64,000 nt of DNA from Bin22 sp965207275 (GTDB lineage Bacteria > Chloroflexota > Dehalococcoidia > Lucifugimonadales > UBA3495): contig CBDBMH010000002.1 of NCBI GenBank assembly GCA_965207275.1, positions 682,001-746,000 of the forward strand. Reading direction: 5' to 3'. The notes beneath the pieces are model-generated. The model saw only the letters and a list, made by a program, of their open reading frames with translations, did no database searches and had not been told where the DNA came from. Shown piece after piece: positions 17,020 through 26,268 of this stretch; position 1 is the first letter of the stretch; each line of letters begins with the position of its first letter. The translations under genes were made by a program, and so were the position numbers.

Positions 17020-18654
17020 ATGGTAGAAGCGATGGACCAGACATCCACCACGGGCTACGACCTGGGTGGTGACGTAGAGTATTTCGACACTATAGTAATC
17101 GGCGCCGGCGTTACCGGGCTTTACCAGACCTATTGCCTGAGGAACATGGGCATGACCGTCCGGGTGTTTGAAGATGGTGACGGCGTAGGCGGCACCTGGT
17201 ACTGGAACCGCTACCCCGGCGCCCGCTTCGACTCGGAGAGTTATACCTACGGTTACTCCTTCTCCAAGGAACTGTTGCAGGAGTGGCACTGGAAAGAACT
17301 GTACTCCGGCCAGCCGGAAAACGAACGCTATCTGAATTACGTGGCGGACAAGTTCGACCTGAGACGCCACATCCGTTTCAACTCCAGGGTGGTGGATTGC
17401 TCCTTCGAGGAGGACCGGAACACCTGGCTGGTAACCATCGCCGACGGCCACCGTGCTCGCGCCCCCTTCCTGGTAACGGCGGTTGGCCTGCTATCCGCCC
17501 ATTACGTACCCGACTTCGAGGGCCTGGATTCCTACCAGGGGCAATGGTGCCATACCGGTCGCTGGCCCAGGGAGGGTATGGACCTGGCCGGCAAGCGGGT
17601 GGGCGTCATCGGTACCGGCGCGACGGCGGTGCAATTGATCACCGAGATTGCCAGGGAGGTTGGGCACCTTACCGTGTTCCAGCGGACCCCTAACTTCTGC
17701 GCTCCCCTGCGAAATCGTCCCATCACCGAGGAAATGATGGGAGCGATCAGGGCCAACTATCCGGAGATTTTCCGCCGCTGCAACGAGACTGCCGGGTCCT
17801 TCATGCATTTGTTCGATCCCCGTTCCGCCATGGAGGTTTCTCCCGAAGAACGGCAGGAACAATACGAACGGTTGTGGGACGAGCCGGGCTTTGCCAAGTG
17901 GCTGTCCAATTTCTACGACGTGATGCTCCCGGGTGAGGCCAACGAGGACTACGCCGAGTTCGTCCGCAACAAGATACGGGAGCGGGTCCGGGACCCCGAG
18001 GTCGCCGAAATGCTGGTGCCCAAAGACCACATGTTCGGCTCCAAGCGCCTGCCCTGCGAAAGCGGCTACTACGAGGTGTATAACCGGGACAACGTGCTGC
18101 TGGTGGACGTCAGGAACGCGCCCATCCAGCGCATCACCCCCAACGGGCTGCAGACCGCCGAAGCCCACTACGAACTGGACGTGATTATTTTCGCCACGGG
18201 CTACGATGCTGTCACCGGTTCTCTGAACCGCATCAACATCCGGGGAATCGGTGGACAACTGTTGACGGACAAGTTCGCCAACGGGCCCCGCACCTACCTG
18301 GGCATCCAGAGCAACGGGTTTCCCAACATGTTCACCATCAACTCCGCCTCCGTGGGCAATTTCGTGCGGGCTGCCGAACCCCTGGTGGAGTGGGTCACGG
18401 AGTGCATCAGTTACCTTCGGGAAAACGAGTTCGTCCGCATTTCGCCCACGTTGGAGGCCGAAGACGAGTGGGTCAACCACGTCAACGAGGCCGGCTCAAA
18501 GATACTTCGTTCCCAGGCCAATTCCTGGTTTGTGGGGGCCAACATTCCCGGCAAGGCCCGCGCCCTGCTCACCAGCCCGGACACCGCCCCGGTCATGCGG
18601 GCCAAGCGCGCTGACGTGGCGGCCAGGGGTTACGAGGGGTTTCATCTGGAGTGA
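17020..18654 (+). CDS. Flavin-containing Baeyer-Villiger monooxygenase
   Basis: 544 residues. FAD site: VIGAGVTGLYQTYCLRNMG near residue 28, and GGTWYWNRYPGARFDSES, both characteristic of cyclohexanone-type monooxygenases. The Baeyer-Villiger fingerprint is YQGQWCHTGRWP (about residue 171) with Tyr in place of the usual first Phe. The NADPH Rossmann loop is VGVIGTGATAVQLI. The enzyme inserts oxygen next to a ketone using NADPH and O2, giving an ester or lactone. The ATG at 17020 has AGGGAGAGG just upstream; the ORF open from 16981 is not supported. A cytochrome c lipoprotein follows on the same strand. Confidence 0.92.
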   Translation: MVEAMDQTSTTGYDLGGDVEYFDTIVIGAGVTGLYQTYCLRNMGMTVRVFEDGDGVGGTWYWNRYPGARFDSESYTYGYSFSKELLQEWHWKELYSGQPENERYLNYVADKFDLRRHIRFNSRVVDCSFEEDRNTWLVTIADGHRARAPFLVTAVGLLSAHYVPDFEGLDSYQGQWCHTGRWPREGMDLAGKRVGVIGTGATAVQLITEIAREVGHLTVFQRTPNFCAPLRNRPITEEMMGAIRANYPEIFRRCNETAGSFMHLFDPRSAMEVSPEERQEQYERLWDEPGFAKWLSNFYDVMLPGEANEDYAEFVRNKIRERVRDPEVAEMLVPKDHMFGSKRLPCESGYYEVYNRDNVLLVDVRNAPIQRITPNGLQTAEAHYELDVIIFATGYDAVTGSLNRINIRGIGGQLLTDKFANGPRTYLGIQSNGFPNMFTINSASVGNFVRAAEPLVEWVTECISYLRENEFVRISPTLEAEDEWVNHVNEAGSKILRSQANSWFVGANIPGKARALLTSPDTAPVMRAKRADVAARGYEGFHLE

Positions 18655-18800
18655 GGCTAACTCCGGGCCTGCATTACCGGGCAACCCGAATTTCCCCGCC
18701 ACCTCCCCGGTCCAGGTCGAGGCCGGCAGGGCGGGCTATTAAGCGACACCAGGCCGGCCACCCCGGCGCTCCCGGCATTGTTCCTCTAGGAAATCCTGGT

Positions 18801-19271
18801 ATGGGTGGAAGTTCAAGTCCGGCCAGCCCGTTGTTGGCCTTCAACCTGCTCCCGGCTCTGGTCATGCTGGTCCTCGTTGCCTGCAGTGGAGACAGCGGCC
18901 CATCGTACGAGGCTCCGCCAACCGGCGCTGTGGACCAGCCGGCCGGAACAATAGTGGACGTTGCGGAGGCCGCCCGCCGGGGAGAAGCGCTGTTCAATGC
19001 CAACTGTTCCGCCTGTCATGGCGTCGACGCTGTGGGGACCTCCCTTGGCCCGCCCCTGGTGCACCGGGTATATCATCCGGGCCACCACCCAGACTTCAGT
19101 ATCCGGAACGCCGTAGCCCAGGGGGTGCCGCAACATCACTGGCAATTCGGAAATATGGCGCCTGTAACCGGCCTGGCGGCCGAAGAAGTCGAGGATATTA
19201 TTTGCTACGTGAGGCGGCAGCAGCGTCAAGCCGGAATCTTCGAGGGGGATGGCTTTGGCGCCGTGTGTTGA
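18801..19271 (+). CDS. Lipoprotein cytochrome c, single haem
   Basis: 156 residues. The N-terminus has a hydrophobic stretch ending in VLVACSG, a lipobox, so the protein is exported and lipid-anchored. One CSACH haem site (CxxCH) follows ALFNANCSACHGVDAVG, and the axial Met is likely in FGNMAPVTGL. This is a class I cytochrome c that carries electrons outside the cytoplasmic membrane. The ATG at 18801 is chosen because upstream residues in the longer frame (from 18651) are not signal-like and overlap the monooxygenase stop. Confidence 0.85.
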   Translation: MGGSSSPASPLLAFNLLPALVMLVLVACSGDSGPSYEAPPTGAVDQPAGTIVDVAEAARRGEALFNANCSACHGVDAVGTSLGPPLVHRVYHPGHHPDFSIRNAVAQGVPQHHWQFGNMAPVTGLAAEEVEDIICYVRRQQRQAGIFEGDGFGAVC

Positions 19272-19374
19272 TATTCCAAGACAGCGCCAGTTTGCCTTCC
19301 TTCCGGAATGACGTCTCCTCCACCAGGTATCCCTGCCGCTCCCCTGCATCGAGCGCCAATCTGGAACCACCTGG

Positions 19375-19482
19375 CCGGTACCCTTCCGTATTTGGTGGTT
19401 CGAAGGTCGCATTCTTAGGGGTCTACCTGCGTGTCGGCCCCGGCCTCACACACGAGGCCAACTGCATTGGAACGCTGCCCCT
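19375..19482. repeat. Terminal-inverted-repeat element, TTGGTGG/GGAACGCTGCC family
   Basis: One end reads CCCTTCCGTATTTGGTGGTTCG, the other CATTGGAACGCTGCCCC; these are diverged inverted copies of each other. The interior holds GGGGTCTACCTGCGTGTCGGCCCC, a hairpin. Related ends are seen at 47131-47245, 61505-61596, 63901-63975 and, interrupted, at about 24194-24220. Confidence 0.55.
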
Positions 19483-19537
19483 CCGAGCCAGGGCGATTGT
19501 GCCTTAAATGGGGGCAGTTATTCTGGATAGAAGGCAT

Positions 19538-19657
19538 GTCACACCGAGCTTGCCGAAGGGTCTAAGATCCCGTTACTCAGCCCGGTAACGGGTCCGAAAG
19601 CTGGCTTGTCTGAAGGAGTTTACCCGCCGCGGCGGGTTCGGCTTCGCTTAGAATGAC
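19538..19657. repeat. Terminal-inverted-repeat element, GTCA(C/T) family
   Basis: Starts GTCACACCGAGCTTGCCGAAG and ends CGGCTTCGCTTAGAATGAC, imperfect inverted ends of about 25 bp. A core CTCAGCCCGGTAACGGGTCCG with AAAGCTGGCTTG is shared with the element near 22653. It is intergenic, with no coding capacity, and fits a MITE-like repeat. Confidence 0.6.
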
Positions 19658-19740
19658 GATCGTCATAATGAGATTGCCCTGTGCCCAGCGTCGGGGTTGC
19701 CCAATTCCGCTCCAGTGGCTAGGATGTAAGGTCATCCAAC

Positions 19741-20649
19741 GTGACAACCCAAAACAGGGAACAGGAGTCGGCGTTGCGAAACTCCACGGACCTCCAGCGC
19801 CCCACGGAACACTGGACTACCATCGGCGAACTCCGGGTCAGGTACCTGGACTGGGGCGGCGACGGCGAACCCGTTATGCTCATCCACGGACTGGCGTCCT
19901 CGGCCCACTGGTATGAGCTCGTCGCCAGCCACCTGCGCCACAAGTACCGGCTCTTCGCCGCCGATGCCAGGGGACACGGCCAGACCACCCAGGCCGGTGG
20001 CGGGTATGACTGGCAGACTCTGGCAGCCGACGGCGTGGGACTCATGGACCATCTGGGCGTTTCGCGGGCCGCCGTCTTTGGACACTCGTGGGGTGCAACC
20101 GTAGCCCTCAACGTGGCCGCCCGTTTCCCCGACCGGGTATCCGCCCTGGGCCTCATCGATGGCGGTGTGGGAAAGCGAAGCAGTCCCCGGGAACCGTGGG
20201 AGGTCGTCAAGGCCAGGGTCCGGCCCAGGGACGTGTCGGGAAACCGGGAGCAATTCCTGGATCGCCTGCGCCGCCAGCTGGCCTTTTGCTGGAGCGACCA
20301 GATCGAACGCATCGTCCAGACCATGGTGTATGAGGACCAGGAGGGACAGATTCAGGATATCTTGCGCCCCGAAAATCACCTGCAGGTGATGCACGCTATG
20401 TGGGAGGAACCGGCTAACGCGCTCTATTCCAGGATCACCTGCCCGACAGTTATAATCCCGGCGGGCGCCACGCCAGAACGCGCGGACAGCGAGCGGGCCA
20501 GACAGAAGCAGGCTGGCGTCGCCGCCGCCGGAAAGGCCATCCCGCAATCCCGGGTGTGCTGGATACCTGAGACCGTTCACGACATTGGCTACCACAAGCC
20601 CGGTGAATTGGCCCGGGTTATGGACGAGTTTCTTTCGGGCCCTGGCTGA
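19741..20649 (+). CDS. Alpha/beta hydrolase
   Basis: 302 residues, soluble. Motifs: RYLDWGGDGEP, LIHGLASSAHWY, ADARGHGQTTQ, nucleophile elbow FGHSWGATVALN, and terminal PETVHDIGYHKP with the His. The same motif order and wording as the hydrolase at 3823 (DWGG, HGLASS, GHSWGA, VHD) indicates paralogy. The start is GTG at 19741, the first in-frame start; GGATG upstream is a weak ribosome binding site, so the start is less certain than the rest. Confidence 0.83.
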   Translation: MTTQNREQESALRNSTDLQRPTEHWTTIGELRVRYLDWGGDGEPVMLIHGLASSAHWYELVASHLRHKYRLFAADARGHGQTTQAGGGYDWQTLAADGVGLMDHLGVSRAAVFGHSWGATVALNVAARFPDRVSALGLIDGGVGKRSSPREPWEVVKARVRPRDVSGNREQFLDRLRRQLAFCWSDQIERIVQTMVYEDQEGQIQDILRPENHLQVMHAMWEEPANALYSRITCPTVIIPAGATPERADSERARQKQAGVAAAGKAIPQSRVCWIPETVHDIGYHKPGELARVMDEFLSGPG

Positions 20650-20726
20650 CCTTCAGTGTCTTACCAGGCCCCTTGCAACCCTCTCCGGCAGGTGTCGGGG
20701 ACCAGATTAGCCTCAGAGGAGCATTG

Positions 20727-22547
20727 ATGATCATGGCAGATTCCAAGCAGACGCTTTCCAACCGGCTCAACGACCTCCACCGGCGGATGGAAGAGGCCCA
20801 GGTGGACGCTTACCTTGTCCTCTCCTCCGATGCCCACCTGAATGAGTACGCGCCCGAATATACCCGCCGCCGCACGGCGGTCACCGGTTTCCGGGGTTCA
20901 GCCGGCGACGTCCTGGTATGCCGGGATGGGAGCCACCTGTTCGTAGACTCCCGTTACCATATCCAGGCGGACGACGAGGTTGACCACGACAATTTCCGCG
21001 TCCACAAGCTCGGGCTGGCTGAGGAAAAATCCCTGAGCCAGTGGTTGACCGAGATGGAAAAAGAACGGGGCAGTATTCGCGTGGGATTCGACCCCTTCGT
21101 GGTCTCGATGCAGGCCCACTCTGTATACCAGGCAGCCTTGAAATCTCCGGATTCCGCGCTGGTGCCGGTCTACGGCAACCTGGTGGACGCCGTATGGGAC
21201 GAACAACCGCCGCCACCCGCCAATCCCGTATATCAGTTGTCTGACGACCTCACCGGTTGTGGTGTCGCCGAGAAGCTGTCCGACATCCGTAAAGAGATGG
21301 AGGAAGCGGGAGCCACTGTGCTCGTGCTGACCAAGCTGGACGAGATCGCCTGGGCAACGAACCTCCGGGGCACGGACATCGCCTACAATCCGGTATTCGA
21401 GAGCTATCTGGTCATTGACCGGGAGCGGGCCACCTGCTTCACCCGCGTTTCGCCCCCCCAGGACGTTATGGCTGCCCTGTCCTCGCTAATCGACTTTGAA
21501 CCCTACGGCGCCTACTCCGACGCCATGAAGCGATTCGGCGCGGAAGCATCGGGCATGGTCTGGCTGGACCCCAGCGGGACCACCATGGGTACACGTTTGA
21601 TGCTTCACGAAGACCAGAAGCTGTTCGAGAAGCCCAATCCGACGGTGGCGCTGAAGGCAATCAAGAACGAAGCGGAGATTGCCGCTTCCCGAAACTCCCA
21701 CCGGCACGCCTCCGCCGCCAAAATCCGCAGCTTCAAGCGAATGCAGGACGCCATCAAGGCGGGCGAGACGGTAAGCGAAGAAGGTTACAGCCAGATCCTG
21801 TACGAAGAGTATTCCAGTGAAGAGGGGTTCTACGATCTCAGCTTCACCACCATCGCCGCTGCCGGACCCAATGGGGCCATCGTCCACTATGCCGACGCCA
21901 GCCCCGACGTTCCGCTGCGTGACGGTGAGCTGTTCCTGGTTGACTCGGGAGTGCAGCTGATGGGCGGCACTACCGACGATACGCGAACCGTGATCATCGG
22001 CGAGCCCTCCGAACGCCAGAAAGAAGTCTACACCCTGGTACTGAAAGGCCACATCAACTTGGCCATGCAGAAGTTCCCCGAGGGAACCGGAGGGATTGCC
22101 CTGGATGCCCTGGCGCGCACCTTCCTGTGGAAAGCTGGGCTGGACTACGGGCACGGAACGGGCCACGGCGTCGGCGCCTTTCTGAATGTCCACGAAGGAC
22201 CCCAGCGAATCACGCCCAGGGGGGCCGACGAGCCGTTCAAGGTCGGAATGATAGTCTCCAATGAACCCGGCTACTACGAGGCGGGATGGGGCGGCGTTCG
22301 TCTGGAAAATCTTTACGTTGTCCAACCCGACGAGGATATGCCCGGTCATCCCGACGGCCGGAAGTGGCTGCGGATGGAATCGCTCACCCTGATACCTTTC
22401 GACAAGCGGCTCATCGACTGGGACCAGCTAACCGGCGAGGAACGCGAGTGGCTGGAAGGATACCACCGGCAGGTATGGGACACCATCGCTCCCATGCTGG
22501 AAGGCGCGGACCGGGAGTGGTTGCAGGAGGCTTGCCACATCCCCTGA
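20727..22547 (+). CDS. Xaa-Pro aminopeptidase (M24B, aminopeptidase P)
   Basis: 606 residues, the long three-domain form of aminopeptidase P, with two creatinase-like N-terminal domains and a C-terminal pita-bread metallopeptidase. Metal ligands are visible: FLVDSGVQLMGGTTDDTRT (two Asp, near residue 405), GHGTGHGVGAFLNVHEGP (His, near 475), SNEPGYYE (Glu) and ENLYVV (Glu). It removes the N-terminal residue from X-Pro peptides and needs Mn2+. The ATG at 20727 is chosen because AGAGGAG lies about 5 bases upstream; a second ATG is two codons later. No signal peptide, so cytosolic. Confidence 0.92.
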   Translation: MIMADSKQTLSNRLNDLHRRMEEAQVDAYLVLSSDAHLNEYAPEYTRRRTAVTGFRGSAGDVLVCRDGSHLFVDSRYHIQADDEVDHDNFRVHKLGLAEEKSLSQWLTEMEKERGSIRVGFDPFVVSMQAHSVYQAALKSPDSALVPVYGNLVDAVWDEQPPPPANPVYQLSDDLTGCGVAEKLSDIRKEMEEAGATVLVLTKLDEIAWATNLRGTDIAYNPVFESYLVIDRERATCFTRVSPPQDVMAALSSLIDFEPYGAYSDAMKRFGAEASGMVWLDPSGTTMGTRLMLHEDQKLFEKPNPTVALKAIKNEAEIAASRNSHRHASAAKIRSFKRMQDAIKAGETVSEEGYSQILYEEYSSEEGFYDLSFTTIAAAGPNGAIVHYADASPDVPLRDGELFLVDSGVQLMGGTTDDTRTVIIGEPSERQKEVYTLVLKGHINLAMQKFPEGTGGIALDALARTFLWKAGLDYGHGTGHGVGAFLNVHEGPQRITPRGADEPFKVGMIVSNEPGYYEAGWGGVRLENLYVVQPDEDMPGHPDGRKWLRMESLTLIPFDKRLIDWDQLTGEEREWLEGYHRQVWDTIAPMLEGADREWLQEACHIP

Positions 22548-22652
22548 CCGGGAGGCGCCTCCCATCCTGCGGGGCTTTACCCTGAGGCGTAAAACAGGGC
22601 AATCGGACTATAGTTTCAGGTCTTGGCTCGCCGAGAATCTTGGCCGAGAAGT

Positions 22653-22770
22653 GTGTCTCCTCGAACTTGCCCAGGGGTCCCAAATCCTGTCCCTGAGCCG
22701 GGTTACAGGCGCGAAAGCTGGTTTGTGGGATGGACTTTAGATTCTTTGACTACGCTCAGAGAGGCGAGTC
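22653..22770. repeat. Degenerate GTC-type inverted-repeat element
   Basis: GTGTCTCCTCGAACTTGCCC at one end, GACTACGCTCAGAGAGGCGAG at the other, with a middle CCTGTCCCTGAGCCGGGTTA and AAAGCTGGTTTG, also present in 19538-19657 and as a fragment at about 57345-57390. It is intergenic and noncoding. Confidence 0.5.
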
Positions 22771-22825
22771 ATCAGAGCGCCATTGCCCTGGGGTGGGAAT
22801 CAGGACAATGGCGCTCCGCTTTGGT

Positions 22826-22990
22826 GTCATGCTGAGCGAAGTCGAAGCATCTAAAGTCCTCCCCTAAGGGCCTCTTGGACTGGCCCCGGCGAGCTCAAAG
22901 GGACGGATTTCAGACCCTTCGGCAGGCTCAGGAATACCTACTCTGGTTCCAGCACAACTTGTGAATCTCAAAGCGCGATTGCCCGGCGCA
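22826..22990. repeat. 165-bp dispersed repeat, copy 1
   Basis: Begins GTCATGCTGAGCGAAGTCG, passes through GCATCTAAAGTCC, GCCTCTTGG, CGAGCTCAAAGGGA and GGATTTCAGACCCTTCGG, and ends TCAAAGCGCGATTGCCC. The same order of blocks occurs at 61804-61971. The first 30 bp and the CCCTTCGG...CTCAGG block form imperfect inverted ends. Confidence 0.65.
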
Positions 22991-23060
22991 AACCCCCCAT
23001 TAGCCGCCACTACTCCCCAATGTGTATAATAGCGGCTACACACATCAGCAGGGAGGAAGC

Positions 23061-23456
23061 ATGGCTATAAAAAACTGGGATACCGCCACATCCCGTGTCG
23101 TATACCACCGCCTGTCAGCAGGCGAATCGCTTATTGACAGCCTCTATTCCCTGGCTCATTCCGAAGGCATCCGTGAAGCTGCCGTAATCTCCTGCATCGG
23201 AAGCTTAAGCCAACTGAAGCGTCGTAATCTTTGCAGTTGGGAAAGAGACCACGAAAGGGAAACAATCGACGAGATTATGGAGCTGGTAAGCGCTGAGGGT
23301 TACATTCAACCGGTTGAAGATGGTGGGATATACGTTCATATTCACATAGCTGCGGCCCGACCCTCTGGCCAAATAGTCGGCGGCCACTGTGAAGACGCTA
23401 CCTGCTTTACCGGCGCATACGTGTATCTCCAGGTCATAGAAGACGGGCGGGACTGA
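23061..23456 (+). CDS. PCC/PPC-domain (DUF296) protein
   Basis: 131 residues forming one PPC (DUF296) domain, a trimeric fold found in bacteria as a free-standing protein and in plant AT-hook proteins. Visible landmarks are YHRLSAGESLIDSLY, AVISCIGSLSQ, and the metal-site-like YVHIHIAAARPSG followed by VGGHCEDATC. The ATG at 23061 follows AGGGAGGAAGC; the longer frame from 23022 is not used. The role in bacteria is unclear: nucleic acid, small-molecule or metal binding are possible. Confidence 0.8.
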   Translation: MAIKNWDTATSRVVYHRLSAGESLIDSLYSLAHSEGIREAAVISCIGSLSQLKRRNLCSWERDHERETIDEIMELVSAEGYIQPVEDGGIYVHIHIAAARPSGQIVGGHCEDATCFTGAYVYLQVIEDGRD

Positions 23457-24217
23457 AGGGTCCCGCCTGGATACCTCAAGAACCATTCATCGCCAAACCC
23501 CAACTAACCTGCAAGCACAGCCCCAGGGTCCATGCCAAGTTCGGTAATGCCGGGGAGGCCTGCCAAGGGAATGGACGTCCGCCGATTCGGCCAACGCGGG
23601 CCCCGCCATATTCCCGGTGGGCAATACCCTGGGACTTAAGGAGCGGGCCAAAGGGGCCGGCCGGTCAAAGTTGCTCTCGATTACCTCAACCGGGGAAGAA
23701 CCGAGGTGGGGCTAGTCCCGAATCCACGGCAGGAGCGGGTCCGGTCAACGTTCCGAAGCGACGCGGAGGCGCCGCGGCGCCTCTGGGGCGATGATTTGTA
23801 ACGGCTGTTGACGTCCGGTTCGACGGTAGCGGCCACCATGTTGCCCAAGTGCTCTCTCATTTCGCCTCGCGTCATGCCACCCTCCCGTAGCTTCTTTCAC
23901 GAGACGCCGGAATCCCTTGGGTGACGCCCACTGTTGGCGCTGCAAGCAGGCACTCCTGATTGCCCTCGTTCAACAATCTCCGGCCCCTCTCGGACGCTGC
24001 CAGGGTTGAAGGGGTACAGGACCGACGCCTGCGGACTGGTCTGCCTCAGCCCCAAGCTGTCCAACCCACCAGACCCCTCTTGTACATCCACCCAATTGGT
24101 AGAGTTCCGTTTTAGCTGGTTTGATTGATTGTCAATCCGGCGGGGGCCGCAGTAACGGTTTGGGGTTTGGAATATACCTCCCCAGTGCTCAGACCACCCG
24201 AATTGGAACCCTGCGCA
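23457..24217. other. Spacer without a convincing gene
   Basis: About 760 bases between the PPC gene and the insertion element. Short open frames on both strands are Pro/Arg-rich and lack ribosome binding sites. The right part (24194-24220) is the end of a terminal-repeat element, CCACCCGAATTGGAACCCTGC, into which the insertion element has moved. Confidence 0.5.
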
Positions 24218-24222
24218 GCCAA

Positions 24223-24251
24223 CCCAAATCCACCACCTAATGGGAGAAAAA
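24223..24251 (+). repeat. IS left terminal inverted repeat
   Basis: 29 bases, identical to the other end except one A/G difference at position 25. It lies beyond the 3' end of the transposase gene. Confidence 0.92.
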
Positions 24252-24479
24252 TGGTTTTGGGGCTCCTTGATTGGGCCGGTTGGGGCATCGGCTGACGGCT
24301 GACAGGTTGGCAGTGGGTTGGCGTGGCAGGAGTAGGCGCTGGAAGGGGATATTGGGGCGTTGGCCGGCGACGCCAGGGCGAGGTCTATGCCAACCGGTCC
24401 TGGAGAAGGGCGCAGTGTCCCTACGGCGGGAGTCCCCGTCGCTTGAATGCCCGTCGGTAGTGGCGCAGACCGTCCCAGG

Positions 24480-26003
24480 TCAGGGTGGGCCGTGGGCCAG
24501 CGCCGCTATTCTCCGGTGCGCTCCCGCCAGCAGCGGGAAGGATGGATGGCCCCGGGCCAGCCGGATCAGCAGCTTCCTGGCGTGGCAGACCACCCGTCCG
24601 GCCAGATTGATCAGAGCAAAGCGCACCGCCTTGAGCCGCTTGTTCACCCACTGACCGCCCAGGGCCAACTGCTTGACCGCCGAGTTCAGGTTGAACGCCA
24701 GCGCCGCTATCGCCCACCAGGCCGCGTTGGCCCCGAACTGTCCCGACGGCAGCCTCCCGCCAGCCAAGTCCTCCTTCAGCACACCATGCACCTCCTCGCC
24801 CTTCCCGCATCTCTCCCGGTACCACCGCACCACCTCATCTCCCGGTAGCTCCCGGTTAGTCACTATCCCCCGGATCTTGTACCAGCCCCGGTCCGGCATC
24901 TCCATCGCCGGAACCGACAACTCCAGGTCATCCTCCATGCCCGGCAGCGGCGGCCGCCTCAGCGGCTCCCGGACCGCTATGAAACGGTAGTCGGGATCAT
25001 TCTTGGAATAAGCCAATCTATCGGGCACGAAGTCCACCTCGGCCCACTCCTGTTCCGTCTCCACCGCCAACTCCCCCACCATCCGGGGCAACCGGCGCCA
25101 CTGGCTCTCCTCCACTTCGGCTGCCGCACGCTTGAACCCCTCCGTGACGTCCGCCCCCACCGCGAATTCGATCACTCCGAACCGCTCATCCCTCCCCTCG
25201 GCGCAGTACCGCAACAACTCAACTTGGTACCCCGCCGTGTCCGACCGCAGCATCACCTTCACCACGCCCTCCGGCAGATGGGCCAGCGACTCCCGCAACA
25301 CCCGCAGTTGCTCGAACCCCGCTGGCACGTTGCCGTCCCGGAACTCCGAATGGACCACCAGGTCCGCCTCGGCCCAGTAGGTGACCATCGGCTGGTAGGC
25401 CTTGTAGCCCTGGTAGCAGTACAGCGCCTCCTGCTTGTAGGTCTCGATCAGCGTCGCGTCCATGTCCAGCGTCGCCTGCTCCTGCTCCAGGTGGTCCCGG
25501 ACGAAGCTCATCATCTCGGCGTTGACCTTCCCCAGCCCGCGCAGCGCGCCGCTGGGCGCGGGTATGTACGCCGTATGGGGCTGCCTGGCCTCCTCCTGAA
25601 CCGGGTCGTGGAACCGGCCCAGGTACCGGAACACCGCCGACGGAGACGGGACGCTGCGGCGCCGCCCGCCCCGCCACCGGCTGCCCTCCTCCCGGCGCTC
25701 ACAAGCCCGCTGCCGGTGCGTCTCCACCCGGCCCAACATCCGGCCCAGACCCTCGTCCCCTTCCAGCACCCGGAGGTCGTCCACTCCTTCTCCACCGGCC
25801 AGATTCAGCAGCACCAGCGCGGTGACCATCTGCCGGTCCGTCCATCCCTGTCCGCCCTCCTTGACCTTCACGTAGCGCCGGATCGACTCGCCCAGCCCCA
25901 TCGCATCGGCCATTTCCAGATAGACCGCCAACCCCGACAGCCCCGTCATGCCCCCCGCGCGATGCTCCGTCCCATACTGGAATGGCAGGACTCCCTGTTG
26001 CAT
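24480..26003 (-). CDS. IS1380-family transposase
   Basis: 507 residues, a DDE-type transposase. The likely catalytic Asp residues are in ATLDMDATLIETYKQEAL and VMLRSDTAGYQVELLRY, and the Glu in WYRERCGKGEEVHGVLKED, which matches the family's YxxRxxxE-type signature. The N-terminal segment TDRQMVTALVLLNLAGG is typical of IS1380 proteins. It moves the element by cut-and-paste using its terminal repeats. The frame is uninterrupted and the length is at the upper end for the family. Confidence 0.93.
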   Translation of the reverse strand: MQQGVLPFQYGTEHRAGGMTGLSGLAVYLEMADAMGLGESIRRYVKVKEGGQGWTDRQMVTALVLLNLAGGEGVDDLRVLEGDEGLGRMLGRVETHRQRACERREEGSRWRGGRRRSVPSPSAVFRYLGRFHDPVQEEARQPHTAYIPAPSGALRGLGKVNAEMMSFVRDHLEQEQATLDMDATLIETYKQEALYCYQGYKAYQPMVTYWAEADLVVHSEFRDGNVPAGFEQLRVLRESLAHLPEGVVKVMLRSDTAGYQVELLRYCAEGRDERFGVIEFAVGADVTEGFKRAAAEVEESQWRRLPRMVGELAVETEQEWAEVDFVPDRLAYSKNDPDYRFIAVREPLRRPPLPGMEDDLELSVPAMEMPDRGWYKIRGIVTNRELPGDEVVRWYRERCGKGEEVHGVLKEDLAGGRLPSGQFGANAAWWAIAALAFNLNSAVKQLALGGQWVNKRLKAVRFALINLAGRVVCHARKLLIRLARGHPSFPLLAGAHRRIAALAHGPP

Positions 26004-26083
26004 AATGACTGCACCTCGTTGGTGATGGTTGTGTTTGTCCCGTAACCATCATAGCCAGCTTTGCCGCTGGCTCCAACGAGGTC

Positions 26084-26112
26084 TTTTCCTCCCATTAGGT
26101 GGTGGATTTGGG
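26084..26112 (-). repeat. IS right terminal inverted repeat
   Basis: 29 bases upstream of the transposase gene, complementary to the left end with one mismatch; followed directly by the GCCAA target duplicate. Confidence 0.92.
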
Positions 26113-26126
26113 GCCAACTCTCCGGG

Positions 26127-26156
26127 TTGACATTGACAGGTCTGGCGGTGTATCTT
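26127..26156 (+). promoter_or_regulatory. Probable promoter with overlapping GTGTA/TACAC dyad
   Basis: TTGACA at 26127-26132 and TATCTT at 26151-26156 with an 18-base spacer form a sigma-70-like promoter, starting only 10 bases after the IS target site. The -10 box lies inside an interrupted dyad GTGTATC...GGTACAC (26148-26171), which could be an operator for a metal regulator. It would read into the cobW fragment and towards the intact cobW gene. Confidence 0.5.
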
Positions 26157-26268
26157 ATCGGATTGGTACACCATCTCAATAATATTCTCAATAGATACTT
26201 GGCGGTATCCAACGCTGGCCATTTTAAAACGATCTGACATATCACTAAAACCTGAAGGGGGCTTCTGT

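Larger units (their letters stand above)
24223..26112 (-). mobile_element. Complete IS1380-family insertion element
   Basis: 1890 bp. The left end CCCAAATCCACCACCTAATG is matched exactly by the reverse complement of the right end; 24 bases are identical and the match continues past one mismatch to 29 bases. The 5-bp direct repeat GCCAA flanks both sides (24218-24222 and 26113-26117), as expected for a target duplication. One intact transposase gene fills the inside. The near-perfect ends and intact frame point to a recent, possibly still active insertion. Confidence 0.93.

Noticed and set aside
23457..24222. Remnant gene left of the IS
   Set aside because: Short Pro/Arg-rich frames only; no similarity recognised and no start signal.
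24194..26117. Integrated plasmid or prophage
   Set aside because: The unit has only one transposase and IS-type terminal repeats with a 5-bp target duplication.
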